Source of the DNA: Saccharibacillus alkalitolerans | GTDB taxonomy: Bacteria; Bacillota; Bacilli; Paenibacillales; Paenibacillaceae | Reading direction: 5' to 3' | NCBI RefSeq assembly: GCF_011090185.1 | Contig: NZ_JAAFGS010000002.1 | Span: 680,415 to 744,414, forward strand | Length of the DNA stretch: 64,000 bases | Shown here: positions 53,262-62,108 of the stretch, piece by piece | Layout: each line of letters starts with the position of its first letter | Position numbering within the stretch: the first letter of the stretch is position 1 | The notes under the pieces: generated by a model | Seen by the model: only the letters and a program-made list of their open reading frames with translations | Database searches by the model: none | Told to the model about the DNA's origin: nothing | Program-made: the position numbers and the translations under genes

Positions 53262-54878
53262 TTAGAAGCCGATGTTATCGATGAGCTTGATGATCCCGTT
53301 ACTGAAGGTTGTTGCCGCGCCGTTTGTGTTGATCAACGTGTTTTGACGGAACGTGATGTTCTTGATCGTCGCGTCGCCCCATACGCCGATGCCGCGGTGC
53401 GCGCCGTTCGTAATCATGTTGTTATTGAATTCCACGTTGTCGATGACACCCTGCGAAGCGTACACCAGCACGTTCGGATGGTTCTGCGGTTCCTGAATCC
53501 CCGTGTGATTGATCGTATTGTTGTTGACTTTGACCCGATCCACATTCTGCGTATTGTAAGAACCTTCTACCGAGATATAGACCCCTGCCATCTGCGTTTC
53601 CTGCACTTTGTTGTTCTCGATCAGCACGTCCGTGCCGCCTACGACCGAGATGCCGCGCGCTTTCGAATTGTAGCCGACGTCGTTGCCGCGAATCGTGATG
53701 TTTCGGACCGGCAGATCGGCTCCGTCCTTATAGCTGACTACCGCGATGCAGTCGTCGCCCACTCCGCGCACCACGTTGTTTTCCACGGTCATGGAGTTGA
53801 CGGAGTTGGTCATATGAATGCCGTCCGCACCGGTATTCTCGACGAGGTTGTTGGTCACCGTGCCGTTGGCCGCTCCGTACGTGATCATGATGCCGGCCGT
53901 GCTGGACTTGCTGACGTGCACGTTGTCGATCACGAAGTTGGTCGCGCTGCGTACCGTGATGCTGTTTTTCTCATGCGAGCCGTTGCCTCTGGGCACCGTC
54001 GTCTTGTATTCATGCTTGAGGTTGCGGAGCTCAGCTTTGTCGCCCTTCAGATCGATCGAGCCGTTTTCCGGATTCGTCGAAGCGAGTACGGTTGCCGATT
54101 TGCCTGCGCCCACCACTTTGATGCCGTCGATGACGAAGATTCCGCTCAACGTGAACTCGCCCGCCGGGATGGTCAGCGTTTTTCCCTGCGCCTTCGCTGC
54201 CTTAGCGGCCGTATTGAATGCGTTCAGATCGTCCTTGCCGTCGTTCGCTACCGCGCCGTAGCTTGTCACCGAAATGCTCGCGGTATCTACCGGAGTCGGC
54301 GCCGGTGCCGGCGCCGGGCTGGCTTCCGTAAACGTCACGGTCGGATCCCACAGCGTCTGATCGAAGTTCTTGCCGTCTTTTTTGTTTACGCTGAAGTAGA
54401 TCGCCGTACCCTGTTCGACCGGAATATTATTCAAGTTGTCCGGCGTCGTTTCTGTCGCATTCAGCAGCGTTTTTGTCCACAGAACCGTGCTGTCTTTGCG
54501 AATCGTAACTACCGTTCCGTCGCCTTCGACGGTTCTTTTTCTTACCATGGCTGACAGGGAAACCGTTCCTTTGCCCGGAGATACCCACTTTCTTGCGGCG
54601 TCCGAAGTATCCCCCGGGTGCATGTCGCTGCCGCTCACCCAAGGATAACCGTTGGTTCCTTCCCAGCGTTTTACCGTTCCGTTATATCTCAGGTCGGTAT
54701 ACTGCCCGTTTGCCATTTGACCGTAGTACCACTGTCCGTAACCCTGCGTAGTCGTGCTGTAATTCGAAGAAGCGCTATATGAAGTCGTGGCTGCCTGAGC
54801 TTGTCCGATCCCCATTAAGCCGCCGCCGATCGCCAACGAAAGTGCCAATACCGCTTTTACCGCTTTATTTTTGCCCAC
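53262..54878 (-). CDS. Secreted right-handed beta-helix protein (pectate-lyase-superfamily fold), copy 1
   Basis: 538 residues. A Sec signal peptide is cut after AQA at about residue 29. Residues 30-188 form a beta-rich N-terminal domain (KWVSPGKGTVSLSAMVRKR, TVVTIRKDSTVLWTKTL, DQTLWDPTVTFT) seen in polysaccharide-acting proteins. A short Pro/Ala linker follows. From about 205 the Pectate_lyase_3 start ([18 protein letters not shown]) leads into parallel beta-helix coils with Asn ladders (VENNVVRGVGDDCIAV, IENNKVQETQMAGVYIS). No lyase catalytic residues could be assigned; an extracellular glycan-binding or cleaving role is inferred. The GTG start has GGAGG 9 nt upstream; the same GTG-GGC-AAA start occurs in the paralogue. 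A SigD-like promoter lies about 115 nt upstream. Confidence 0.85.
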   Translation of the reverse strand: MGKNKAVKAVLALSLAIGGGLMGIGQAQAATTSYSASSNYSTTTQGYGQWYYGQMANGQYTDLRYNGTVKRWEGTNGYPWVSGSDMHPGDTSDAARKWVSPGKGTVSLSAMVRKRTVEGDGTVVTIRKDSTVLWTKTLLNATETTPDNLNNIPVEQGTAIYFSVNKKDGKNFDQTLWDPTVTFTEASPAPAPAPTPVDTASISVTSYGAVANDGKDDLNAFNTAAKAAKAQGKTLTIPAGEFTLSGIFVIDGIKVVGAGKSATVLASTNPENGSIDLKGDKAELRNLKHEYKTTVPRGNGSHEKNSITVRSATNFVIDNVHVSKSSTAGIMITYGAANGTVTNNLVENTGADGIHMTNSVNSMTVENNVVRGVGDDCIAVVSYKDGADLPVRNITIRGNDVGYNSKARGISVVGGTDVLIENNKVQETQMAGVYISVEGSYNTQNVDRVKVNNNTINHTGIQEPQNHPNVLVYASQGVIDNVEFNNNMITNGAHRGIGVWGDATIKNITFRQNTLINTNGAATTFSNGIIKLIDNIGF

Positions 54879-54991
54879 TATGATGTTCCTCCAATGATGT
54901 ATGATTTCCTGAATCGAACTTGTTTCGAGCGGAACCGGGAAGGTCCCTTCAGGCAACCGTCCGATCCGTGTGCTTGTCTTTACATGCCCCT

Positions 54992-55018
54992 ATATCGGCG
55001 ATTTTTTTCGACATTTTA
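54992..55018 (-). promoter_or_regulatory. SigD-type promoter of beta-helix copy 1
   Basis: On the minus strand TAAA (55018-55015), a 15-nt spacer and GCCGATAT (54999-54992) match the flagellar sigma (SigD/FliA) consensus TAAA-N15-GCCGATAA/T exactly. The start site would be near 54984. Confidence 0.7.
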
Positions 55019-55354
55019 CAGGGGATGTTACTTTAGAACCGTTGGAACTAGCAAGTTAGAAAAAGTCAGTCTCTTTTGTGGGATATACAGGAGCATTCCA
55101 TGGTTCTGCCAGCCTAAAGCTTCTGTCAACGGAAATGAGATAACGACGCTTAACCGCTTCTTTGATGCTGCTTTGTTTCGTTTTCTCTTCTTTAGTATAA
55201 ATGGATTTTAATGGAAAAGAATAAGAAGAAGGTGCCGACTGCATAAAAAAAACTACGGGCTTTTTCAGGAAGATTGGCTCTCATTTCTCGAATCGCTCTT
55301 CCTAGAACCGGATTTAGGCTTCCATGGCCAGTCGACCGTTTCGGATTTGTTGCC

Positions 55355-55391
55355 TAAAAAAAGCGGGGACCAGTTGCGACCTGGTCCCCGC
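55355..55391 (-). terminator. Terminator of the second beta-helix gene
   Basis: GCGGGGACCAG with its complement around TCGCAAC-type loop sequence and a following TTTTTTT on the minus strand, 36 nt after the stop. Confidence 0.88.
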
Positions 55392-55426
55392 GGAATCGAA
55401 TTTTTGTGAGAGAAGATTTGAAAAGA

Positions 55427-57271
55427 TTAGAAGCCGATGTTATCGATGAGCTTGATGATCCCGTTTTTGAAAGTTGTCGCTGCGCCGTTTGTGTTGATCA
55501 GCGTGTTTTGACGGAACGTGACATTCTTGATCGTCGCGTCGCCCCATACACCGATGCCGCGGTGCGCGCCGTGCGTAATCATGTTGTTGTTGAATTCGAC
55601 GTTATCGATGACCCCTGTCGAAGCATATACGAGTACGTTCGGATGGTTCTGAGGCTCCTGAATGCCCGTGTGATGGATCGTGTTGCCGTTGACTTTGATC
55701 CGATCGACATTAAGCGTATTGTAGGATCCCTCTGCCGAAATATAGATACCCGCCATCATAGTATCAGCCACGTTGTTGCCCTCGATCAGAACATCTTCTC
55801 CGCCTACGACCGAAATGCCGCGAGCTTTCGAGAAATTGCCGATCTTGTTGTTGCGGATCGTAATATTGTTGACCGGCGTTGAACTGGTTCCATAACTAAC
55901 TACTGCAATACCGTCGTCTCCTACGCCCATCACCGTATTGTTTTCAACCGTGATGTGATGGGATTCCGTCGTCATATGGATGCCGTCAGCACCCGTAGTT
56001 TCGACCGTATTGTTGGATATGACGCCATTTTTAGAGCCATAAGCCATCATGATGCCGGCCGTGCTGGACTTGCTGACATGAATATTGTCGATGACAAAAT
56101 TGCTCGCACTGCGTACCGTAATGCTGTTTTTCTCGTGGGCGCCGTTGCCTCTAGGCACGGTTGTCTTGTATTCGTGCTTGAGATTGCGAAGTTCGACTCT
56201 GTCGCCTTTCAGATCGATCGAGCCTTTTTCCGGGTTTGTCGAAATGAGTACTGTCTCCGCCGAGCCTGCGCCTACGACCTTGATTCCGTCGATTGTGAAA
56301 ATGCTGCTCAGCAAGAACTCGCCTGCCGGGATCGTCAGCGTTTTGCCCTGGGACTTGGCCGCTTTGGCCGCCGCATTGAATGCGCTCAGATCGTCCTTGC
56401 CGTCGTTTGCTACCGCGCCGTAGCTTGTCACCGAAACGGTGTTGATGTCCACCGGTGCCGGTTCTGGTGTCGGTTCTGGCGTCGGTACCGGTGTCGGTAC
56501 CGGTGTCGGTGCCGGTTCTGGTGTCGGTTCTGGCGTCGGTACCGGTGTCGGTACCGGTGTCGGTGCCGGTTCTGGTGTCGGTTCTGGTGTCGGTTCTGGC
56601 GTCGGTGCCGGTTCTGGTGTCGGTTCTGGTGCCGGTTCTGGTGTCGGTTCTGGCGTCGGTACCGGTGTCGGTGCCGGTTCTGGTGTCGGTTCTGGCGTCG
56701 GTGCCGGGCTTTGAGCCGTAAAGGTCACAGTCGGGTTCCAAAGCGTTTGGTCGGATACCGAATCGCCTTTTTTATTTAAGATAAAGTAAATCACTGTCCC
56801 CTGCTCGACCGGGATGCTGCTCACGTTTTCAGCATAGTAAGTTTTGGCGCGCACCAGCGTTTCTGTCCAGAGAACGGTATCGTCTTTACGAATCGTCACA
56901 ACGGCTCCGTCTCCATTAGGGGTTCTTTTTCTTGCCATCGCCGAGATGGAGACCGTTCCGCTTCCCGGAGAAACCCACTTTCGGACGGCATCCCCATTAT
57001 CCGCAGGGTACATGTCGCTGCCGTTTACCCAAGGATAACCCTTTTCGCCTTCCCACTGTTTCCGAGCCGAATTATAAGTTAAATCCGTATATTGTCCGTT
57101 AATCATTTGGCCGTAGGACCATTGCTGGTAACCCTGCGTGCCGGTGCTGAAGTTTGAAGAAGCCTTATACTCCGTAACCGCATTCGCTTGAGCTTGTCCA
57201 ATCCCGATTACACCGCTTCCGGCTGCCAAAGAAAAAGCCAATACCACTTTTAACGCTTTGTTTTTACCCAC
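55427..57271 (-). CDS. Secreted right-handed beta-helix protein, copy 2, with long Pro-rich linker
   Basis: 614 residues, a paralogue of the adjacent copy. Signal peptide to AQA at about 29; N-terminal beta domain 30-187 ([31 protein letters not shown]); linker 188-273 of Pro-Thr/Pro-Glu/Pro-Ala/Pro-Val dipeptides; beta-helix from about 278 ([18 protein letters not shown]) with near-identical coils. The main difference from copy 1 is the linker, 86 residues here against about 12 there. Such linkers space catalytic or binding domains at the cell surface. GTG start after TTGGGGGCAC. Function is inferred as extracellular polysaccharide interaction; catalytic activity is unproven. Confidence 0.85.
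   Translation of the reverse strand: MGKNKALKVVLAFSLAAGSGVIGIGQAQANAVTEYKASSNFSTGTQGYQQWSYGQMINGQYTDLTYNSARKQWEGEKGYPWVNGSDMYPADNGDAVRKWVSPGSGTVSISAMARKRTPNGDGAVVTIRKDDTVLWTETLVRAKTYYAENVSSIPVEQGTVIYFILNKKGDSVSDQTLWNPTVTFTAQSPAPTPEPTPEPAPTPVPTPEPTPEPAPEPTPEPAPTPEPTPEPTPEPAPTPVPTPVPTPEPTPEPAPTPVPTPVPTPEPTPEPAPVDINTVSVTSYGAVANDGKDDLSAFNAAAKAAKSQGKTLTIPAGEFLLSSIFTIDGIKVVGAGSAETVLISTNPEKGSIDLKGDRVELRNLKHEYKTTVPRGNGAHEKNSITVRSASNFVIDNIHVSKSSTAGIMMAYGSKNGVISNNTVETTGADGIHMTTESHHITVENNTVMGVGDDGIAVVSYGTSSTPVNNITIRNNKIGNFSKARGISVVGGEDVLIEGNNVADTMMAGIYISAEGSYNTLNVDRIKVNGNTIHHTGIQEPQNHPNVLVYASTGVIDNVEFNNNMITHGAHRGIGVWGDATIKNVTFRQNTLINTNGAATTFKNGIIKLIDNIGF
56453..56710 (-). repeat. 6-nt-based tandem repeat encoding the Pro-rich linker
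   Basis: About 43 hexanucleotide units (such as GGTGTC, GGTTCT, GGTGCC and GGTACC on the plus strand) form larger repeated blocks. They encode dipeptides of Pro with Thr, Glu, Ala or Val. Length variation between strains is likely. Confidence 0.85.
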
Positions 57272-57458
57272 TTTGATGTGCCCCCAATGATGTTAATTTT
57301 TCAACAGCTTTATTCCGACCTTTCTCCCGAGAAGCCAAATCATTTTTAAAGAAAATAAATTTTCTTTTAAAAAAAGAAAGAGCAAAAGAATTGAAGCACG
57401 TTCGAAGAACCTTTCAACAGCAGTCGTTTAACCTATGCGCTTTTCTTTACATGGATTT

Positions 57459-57485
57459 ATATCGGTGATTCTTTTTGACAAATTA
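57459..57485 (-). promoter_or_regulatory. SigD-type promoter of beta-helix copy 2
   Basis: On the minus strand TAAT (57485-57482), 15 nt, then ACCGATAT (57466-57459). It differs from the consensus at one base in each box and is embedded in the same flanking sequence as the promoter of copy 1, so the duplication included the promoter. Confidence 0.6.
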
Positions 57486-57946
57486 CAGGCGAATTCATTT
57501 TCGGTCGGATGAACTAACAACTTCAAAAAAAAACATTCGCCTTGCAGTATATCTTTTGTATTTTTGATTATTTTCAGTCTTAAGTACTATAGCTGAGAGG
57601 AAAAATCTTTAAGGCGTTATCGATTCGTCGACTGCGCTCCGCTGTGCTTTTACGCTTTGGTTTCGTCTGGGTTTAAGCTAAAAATAATAAGAGAAAGGTA
57701 TCGACCGGCAAAAAAACTTAAGATTTTTTTAGGAATAATGGCTCTCTAATTTTTTATGGTTCTCCCGAATATGGAACCTCCATTAGAAAACCTCCAAAAA
57801 TATTCATCTTATCTCCTTCCGTTCCACATTTGTACACATTCTCTTCCTATAAGAAATCGTACGCGATTCTTATGGGACCTTTCTTACCGTTCCACAGCTT
57901 GTAGCTCCTAGCCACCTTACGCTCTAATTTGTTTCGAAAACACAAA

Positions 57947-57980
57947 TAAACCGGCCATGCCGAGGCGGCAAGCCGGTTTA
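57947..57980 (-). terminator. Terminator of the sugar ABC transporter operon
   Basis: TAAACCGGC pairs with GCCGGTTTA around a nested TGCCG/CGGCA stem. It lies about 35 nt after the permease stop codon. Confidence 0.75.
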
Positions 57981-58012
57981 CTTCTTATGGTACTTTTGAA
58001 TGAGGACTTGAT

Positions 58013-58906
58013 CTACCCTTTGACGGAACCGGCGGCCATCCCTTCCACGATTCGGTTGCTCAGCACCAGAAAAGCGATAAGAATCGGAACAATGCTGATG
58101 ATGAGCGTTGCGCCGATCGCGCCCCAGTCCGTCAAATACTGGCCGACGAAGCTGTTGACTCCGACGGTCAGCGTCTTCAGACGGTCCGAGTTAATGAACG
58201 TATTGACGAATACGAACTCGTTCCAATTGTAAATCATGTTAATGATAGCCGTTGTCGCAATAACGGGCGTCGTGAGCGGCAGCGTGATCCGGAAAAAAAT
58301 CCGATGTACCGAACAGCCGTCCATCACGGCCGCTTCCTCGATCTCTCTCGGCAGCGTCTGGTAAAACCCGAGCAGAATCATGATCGTCAGCGGAAGATTG
58401 AATGCCGTATAGGATAAAATAATCGACAGCGGATTATCGATCAGACCGACATTTTTGAAAAAACTGAACAGCGGAATCAGCGTCGAATGGAGCGGAATCA
58501 TGAGGCCGATCATGAACAATCCCAGAACGAGACGGTTCAGCTTCCAATACATCCGGGTGATGGCGAAGGTAACGAAGCTGGCCAGGATAATGGTGAGAAA
58601 CACGGCCGCCGCCGTGTACCATACGCTGTTCAGGAAGTACAGGTTGATATGCCCCTGCGTCCAGGCTTTGGCGTAATTCCCCCACTGCGGATCCTGAGGA
58701 AGAGCGAACGGCGAGGCGCCGAACACTTCTTGATTCGTTTTGAGAGAGAACAAGAACAGCCAGAACAGGGGATACACCTGCAGAAAGGCCAGCACTCCCA
58801 GTATCACATACAGGAGTCCCGTTCCGAGCCGGCTGCCGGCCGAACGTCCGCTTCTCGACGCGGCGCCATCCAGGCCCGAATGCTTTTTTGCTGCAAAATC
58901 GCTCAT
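58013..58906 (-). CDS. ABC sugar transporter permease (MalG/MsmG type)
   Basis: 297-residue permease with a Ser/Gly-rich cytoplasmic start and six hydrophobic segments. The EAA loop is REIEEAAVMDGCSVHRIFFRITLP, and the end AAGSVKG is usual for this subfamily. AAAGGGGGG precedes the ATG. It lies 16 nt after its partner permease gene. No ATPase gene is present. The sugar is unknown; the YesMN pair upstream suggests a plant or cell-wall oligosaccharide. Confidence 0.92.
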   Translation of the reverse strand: MSDFAAKKHSGLDGAASRSGRSAGSRLGTGLLYVILGVLAFLQVYPLFWLFLFSLKTNQEVFGASPFALPQDPQWGNYAKAWTQGHINLYFLNSVWYTAAAVFLTIILASFVTFAITRMYWKLNRLVLGLFMIGLMIPLHSTLIPLFSFFKNVGLIDNPLSIILSYTAFNLPLTIMILLGFYQTLPREIEEAAVMDGCSVHRIFFRITLPLTTPVIATTAIINMIYNWNEFVFVNTFINSDRLKTLTVGVNSFVGQYLTDWGAIGATLIISIVPILIAFLVLSNRIVEGMAAGSVKG

Positions 58907-58922
58907 CGGTTGTCCCCCCTTT

Positions 58923-59801
58923 TCAGTATTGGTAGTCGTCTTTGGACGTCGTGAGCTTGCGAATCAGCCAGGTCACGATCAGGCAGATGATCAGCAGGGC
59001 AAAGCCGATCGCGCTGCCGTAGCCGAAGTTGTACTTGGTAAAGGCTTCCCCGTACATATAGGAGGCCATGACTTCGCTCGCATGGTTCGGTCCGCCGCCC
59101 GTCATCACGTAAATCAGATCGAAGTACTTGAGGGAACCGACCAGCGCCAGCACGATCGTCACCTTGAATACGGAGGAGATCAGCGGCAGCTTGACGCGAA
59201 GAGCGATCTGCAGAGGAGAAGCTCCGTCGATGCGGGCCGCTTCGACGACTTCCTCCGGCACGTTCTTCAGCGCGGCATAATAAATGATGATATAAAAGCC
59301 GGCGTACTGCCAGATGATCGGAATAAAAATGGAAAACAAGACGATATTGGGATCCGACAGCCACAGCGGCGGATTTTCCACGCCGAGCGAGATGAGCAGG
59401 CTGTTGATCATGCCGTTGGACGGATCGAAGATTTTGGACCACAGCTGCGCGATCGCGACCGATGAGAGCAGCATGGGGATTAAGTAAATTTTGCGAAACA
59501 GATCCGCTCCCTTGATCCGGCTGGCGAGAACCAGCGACACAGCCAGATACAGCAGCAGACTAAGCGTCGAAAAGATGCCGAGCAGGAAGGAATGGTAGGT
59601 GCTTTTCCAGAACATGCTGTCCTGCATCAAACGGCCGTAATTCTCCAATCCGATAAAACGTTTAGGCGCGAATCCGTTCCAGTCCATCAGTCCGTAGTAA
59701 CCGGTCATGACGAGCGGGACATAAATCAGGCAGCCGATCAGCAGCAGTGCCGGCCATACATAGAGGGCAATGGCCCATTTGTTGGACATTACGGTTTTCA
59801 A
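58923..59801 (-). CDS. ABC sugar transporter permease (MalF/MsmF type)
   Basis: 292 residues with six hydrophobic segments. The EAA loop is EEVVEAARIDGASPLQIALRVKLP; the following FDLIYVMTGGGPNHASEV is typical. The start is taken as TTG because GGGAGGGAAC lies 8-9 nt before it; an ATG four codons later (59789) is the alternative. It follows the binding-protein gene after 86 bp that contain a strong hairpin. Confidence 0.9.
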   Translation of the reverse strand: MKTVMSNKWAIALYVWPALLLIGCLIYVPLVMTGYYGLMDWNGFAPKRFIGLENYGRLMQDSMFWKSTYHSFLLGIFSTLSLLLYLAVSLVLASRIKGADLFRKIYLIPMLLSSVAIAQLWSKIFDPSNGMINSLLISLGVENPPLWLSDPNIVLFSIFIPIIWQYAGFYIIIYYAALKNVPEEVVEAARIDGASPLQIALRVKLPLISSVFKVTIVLALVGSLKYFDLIYVMTGGGPNHASEVMASYMYGEAFTKYNFGYGSAIGFALLIICLIVTWLIRKLTTSKDDYQY

Positions 59802-59828
59802 GGCTTCGTTCCCTCCCTTGGGATAAAG

Positions 59829-59858
59829 GAAGAGGGCATATGCTCATATGCCCTCTTC
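59829..59858 (-). terminator. Intercistronic hairpin between the binding-protein and permease genes
   Basis: Perfect 14-bp stem GAAGAGGGCATATG with its complement and a 2-nt loop, without a long T-run. Such hairpins typically allow more binding protein than permease from one operon. Confidence 0.7.
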
Positions 59859-59887
59859 GCGGCAGAAATATCGGGGATCTCGAGCCC

Positions 59888-61216
59888 TTATCTTTCGGCG
59901 TCGAGCGCTTCCTGCGTCTGCTTGACGAAATCCTGCGGGGTAATCTGCTTGCCGAACAGCGCCGAGACCAGATCGTGATGCAGCTCGGCCACGTTCGGGC
60001 TGGCCTGCGTATCGAAGTAAGTCGTCACGTTCGAAGCGCCGTTCAGATCGTTCAGGATTTCGGTGTACATCGGGTTGAGGTCTTTGCCTTCCGTATCGAC
60101 CTTGGTTGCCGGAATGACGCCGGCTTCGGTCACGGAGCGCTCTCCCCATTCCTTGACGAGGAATGCCGCGAAGTCTTTGGCCGCTTCTTTGACCTTGGAA
60201 TTTTCGGCTACGAACAATCCGACGCCGGGACCGCCTACGTAGCTGTTGATGTCCGTGCCTTTTCCTCCGTCATACAGCGGGAACTTGAAGTAACCGATCT
60301 TGTCCTTGAAGGCCTGGTCGACGTCCGGGCTGGTCGTATAATTCGGCAGCTCCCAGGTCGCCGTCAGGAACATGGCCGCCTGCTCGTTCATGAAATAGCC
60401 TTTGGCTTCGTCGTTGGAGAGGCCGCTGTTGCCTTTTTCAAAAGCGTTCATGTCCACCAAATTCTGCACTTCGGTCGCCGCCTGGACGATGGCCGGGTCG
60501 TCGAATTTCGTCTTGCCGTCGATGACGTCGGTCAAAATTGTCGGGCCGCCGATCCGATCCGCCAAATACATGAACCAGAAGGAACCCGGCCAGCCTTCCT
60601 TGTTGCCTACCGTTGCCGGAATGACTCCGTTATCGTTCAGCGTTTTAACCGCGGTTTTGAACTCTTCGAACGTCTTCGGCACTGCCAGGTTGTACTTCTC
60701 GAAAATTTCTTTGTTATAAAAAACGTAGGAGATATTCAACTCGAGCGGCATGCCGTACGTCTTGCCGTCCACCGCATACGACTCTTTGACGCCGGGGATA
60801 AAAGCATCTTTGAGGTTCGCGTCGATCACATCGTCGAGCGGCGTAAACAAATTTCCTTCGACGTAAGGCTGTAAAAATCCGTCCGACCAGGTCATGCCGA
60901 CATCGGGAAGTTCGTTGGAAGAGGCGAGAACTTTGATTTTGTCCCGATACTGGTCATTGCCCAAAATCTCGGTCTGGATCTTCACGTCCGGATGCTCGCT
61001 CTCATATTCTTTGATAATGTTGTCGACGATCTTATACTGGGCGTTCGAGCTGCCTTCCGGCCACAAATGCATGAACTTGACGACCGTCTGGCCGCCGCCT
61101 GCGGCATTCGTGCCGCTTCCTTTCGCTGTCGGTTCGGAAGAGGAACAGCCTGACAAGATCAGGATTAAAATCAAAGCTGCAGACAATAGAATCGGAAGCG
61201 CTTTCTTTTTGGACAA
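59888..61216 (-). CDS. ABC sugar transporter substrate-binding lipoprotein
   Basis: 442-residue extracellular binding protein (SBP family 1). The signal peptide ends in LSGC with the lipidated Cys at residue 24, then a Gly/Ser tether. The mature part begins VVKFMHLWPEGSSNAQYKIV and contains YGMPLELNISYVFYNKEIFEKYNLAVPKTFEE in separate blocks, plus GGPGVGLFVAENSK. The TTG start is chosen because AAGGGGG lies 8 nt upstream; the open frame goes 15 codons further. It is the first gene of the transporter operon and is encoded directly after the YesMN pair. Confidence 0.92.
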   Translation of the reverse strand: MSKKKALPILLSAALILILILSGCSSSEPTAKGSGTNAAGGGQTVVKFMHLWPEGSSNAQYKIVDNIIKEYESEHPDVKIQTEILGNDQYRDKIKVLASSNELPDVGMTWSDGFLQPYVEGNLFTPLDDVIDANLKDAFIPGVKESYAVDGKTYGMPLELNISYVFYNKEIFEKYNLAVPKTFEEFKTAVKTLNDNGVIPATVGNKEGWPGSFWFMYLADRIGGPTILTDVIDGKTKFDDPAIVQAATEVQNLVDMNAFEKGNSGLSNDEAKGYFMNEQAAMFLTATWELPNYTTSPDVDQAFKDKIGYFKFPLYDGGKGTDINSYVGGPGVGLFVAENSKVKEAAKDFAAFLVKEWGERSVTEAGVIPATKVDTEGKDLNPMYTEILNDLNGASNVTTYFDTQASPNVAELHHDLVSALFGKQITPQDFVKQTQEALDAER

Positions 61217-61322
61217 TTCAACTACCCCCTTGAAAGTTGTTTGTACGTTCCGTGCATTCAAAGTCTAACATCGGGGTGTTGAAGGCGTAAGGGCACAGCG
61301 ATTGGATAAAATTCTCTTTTTT

Positions 61323-62108
61323 TTAGAAAGCCCTTTCATTTTCGAGTTTCCGATAGGTGCTCGGCGTCATTCCTTCGAGTTCTTTGAAAATTTTGATAAA
61401 ATACTTCGCCGTCTTATAACCCGACTCTTCCGCCACTTCCCCGATCGGCAGATTGGTCGTGAGAAGCAGCTGCTTGGCATGCTGAATTTTACGGCGGGTG
61501 ACGTATTCGCTGAAAGTCACGCGGGTCTGCTCTTTAAAGAGAGCGCTGAAGTAGCTGGGATTCAAGTGCACATGATCCGCTACTTCCTTCTGGGTGATTT
61601 CGTTCTGAAGATTCCGGTCGATGTAGAGAATGGCTTCGCGAATCGGCTCCCTCGCTTCCCGGCCTTTTTCGCTCGCCTTGACCAACCGATCGTCCACTAC
61701 CTTCTCGATAATTTCCGTTCGTTCCTGCTTCTCTTCGATGCGCAGCGCGTCTTCCACGGCTTCGATCAGTTTGTCCCTGCTGATCGGCTTAAGCAGGTAA
61801 TTGACGACGCCCAATCGGAGCGATTCCCTGGCATATTCGAATTCGGAGTAGGCGGAAATCACGATCACGACGGGAAAAAGATTTTGCTCTTTCATCGCTT
61901 TCAGCAGCATGATTCCCGTAATTTCCGGCATGCGGATATCGGTCAACAGAATATGAACCTTTTCGCGTCGGATCGTCTCGATCGCTTCGTTTCCGTCCGC
62001 GGCCGTCAAAATCCGGTGTTTGCCTTCCGCCCACGTATCGAGCATTTTTTGAATGCCTTGTCTCGTTCTCGGCTCATCGTCAACGACCAGTATCGTCTTG
62101 GCGTACAT
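61323..62108 (-). CDS. YesN-type response regulator (receiver plus AraC DNA-binding domain)
   Basis: 261 residues, half the length of full YesN because the middle segment is short. Receiver 1-125 with Asp 57 in LLTDIRMPE and Lys in YLLKPIS. AraC-type helix-turn-helix pair about 160-261 (ITQKEVADHVHLNPSYFSALF and IGEVAEESGYKTAKYFIKIF). It probably activates the downstream transporter in response to its sugar. It overlaps the kinase gene by 29 nt. Confidence 0.92.
   Translation of the reverse strand: MYAKTILVVDDEPRTRQGIQKMLDTWAEGKHRILTAADGNEAIETIRREKVHILLTDIRMPEITGIMLLKAMKEQNLFPVVIVISAYSEFEYARESLRLGVVNYLLKPISRDKLIEAVEDALRIEEKQERTEIIEKVVDDRLVKASEKGREAREPIREAILYIDRNLQNEITQKEVADHVHLNPSYFSALFKEQTRVTFSEYVTRRKIQHAKQLLLTTNLPIGEVAEESGYKTAKYFIKIFKELEGMTPSTYRKLENERAF

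Larger units (their letters stand above)
54879..55426. other. 548-bp intergenic region between the two beta-helix genes
   Basis: No gene. It holds the SigD-like promoter of copy 1 and the terminator of copy 2. The rest shows nothing recognisable. Confidence 0.55.
57272..58012. other. 741-bp intergenic region upstream of beta-helix copy 2
   Basis: No gene. A/T-richer than its surroundings. It holds a SigD-like promoter (57459-57485), an imperfect palindrome TAAGAAATCG/GCGATTCTTA near 57850-57872 and the terminator of the downstream sugar permease gene. Confidence 0.55.

Noticed and set aside
56439..56721. Plus-strand Gly/Ser/Val repeat proteins opposite the Pro-rich linker
   Set aside because: Mirror frames of the hexanucleotide repeat; no start signal and no sequence beyond the repeat.
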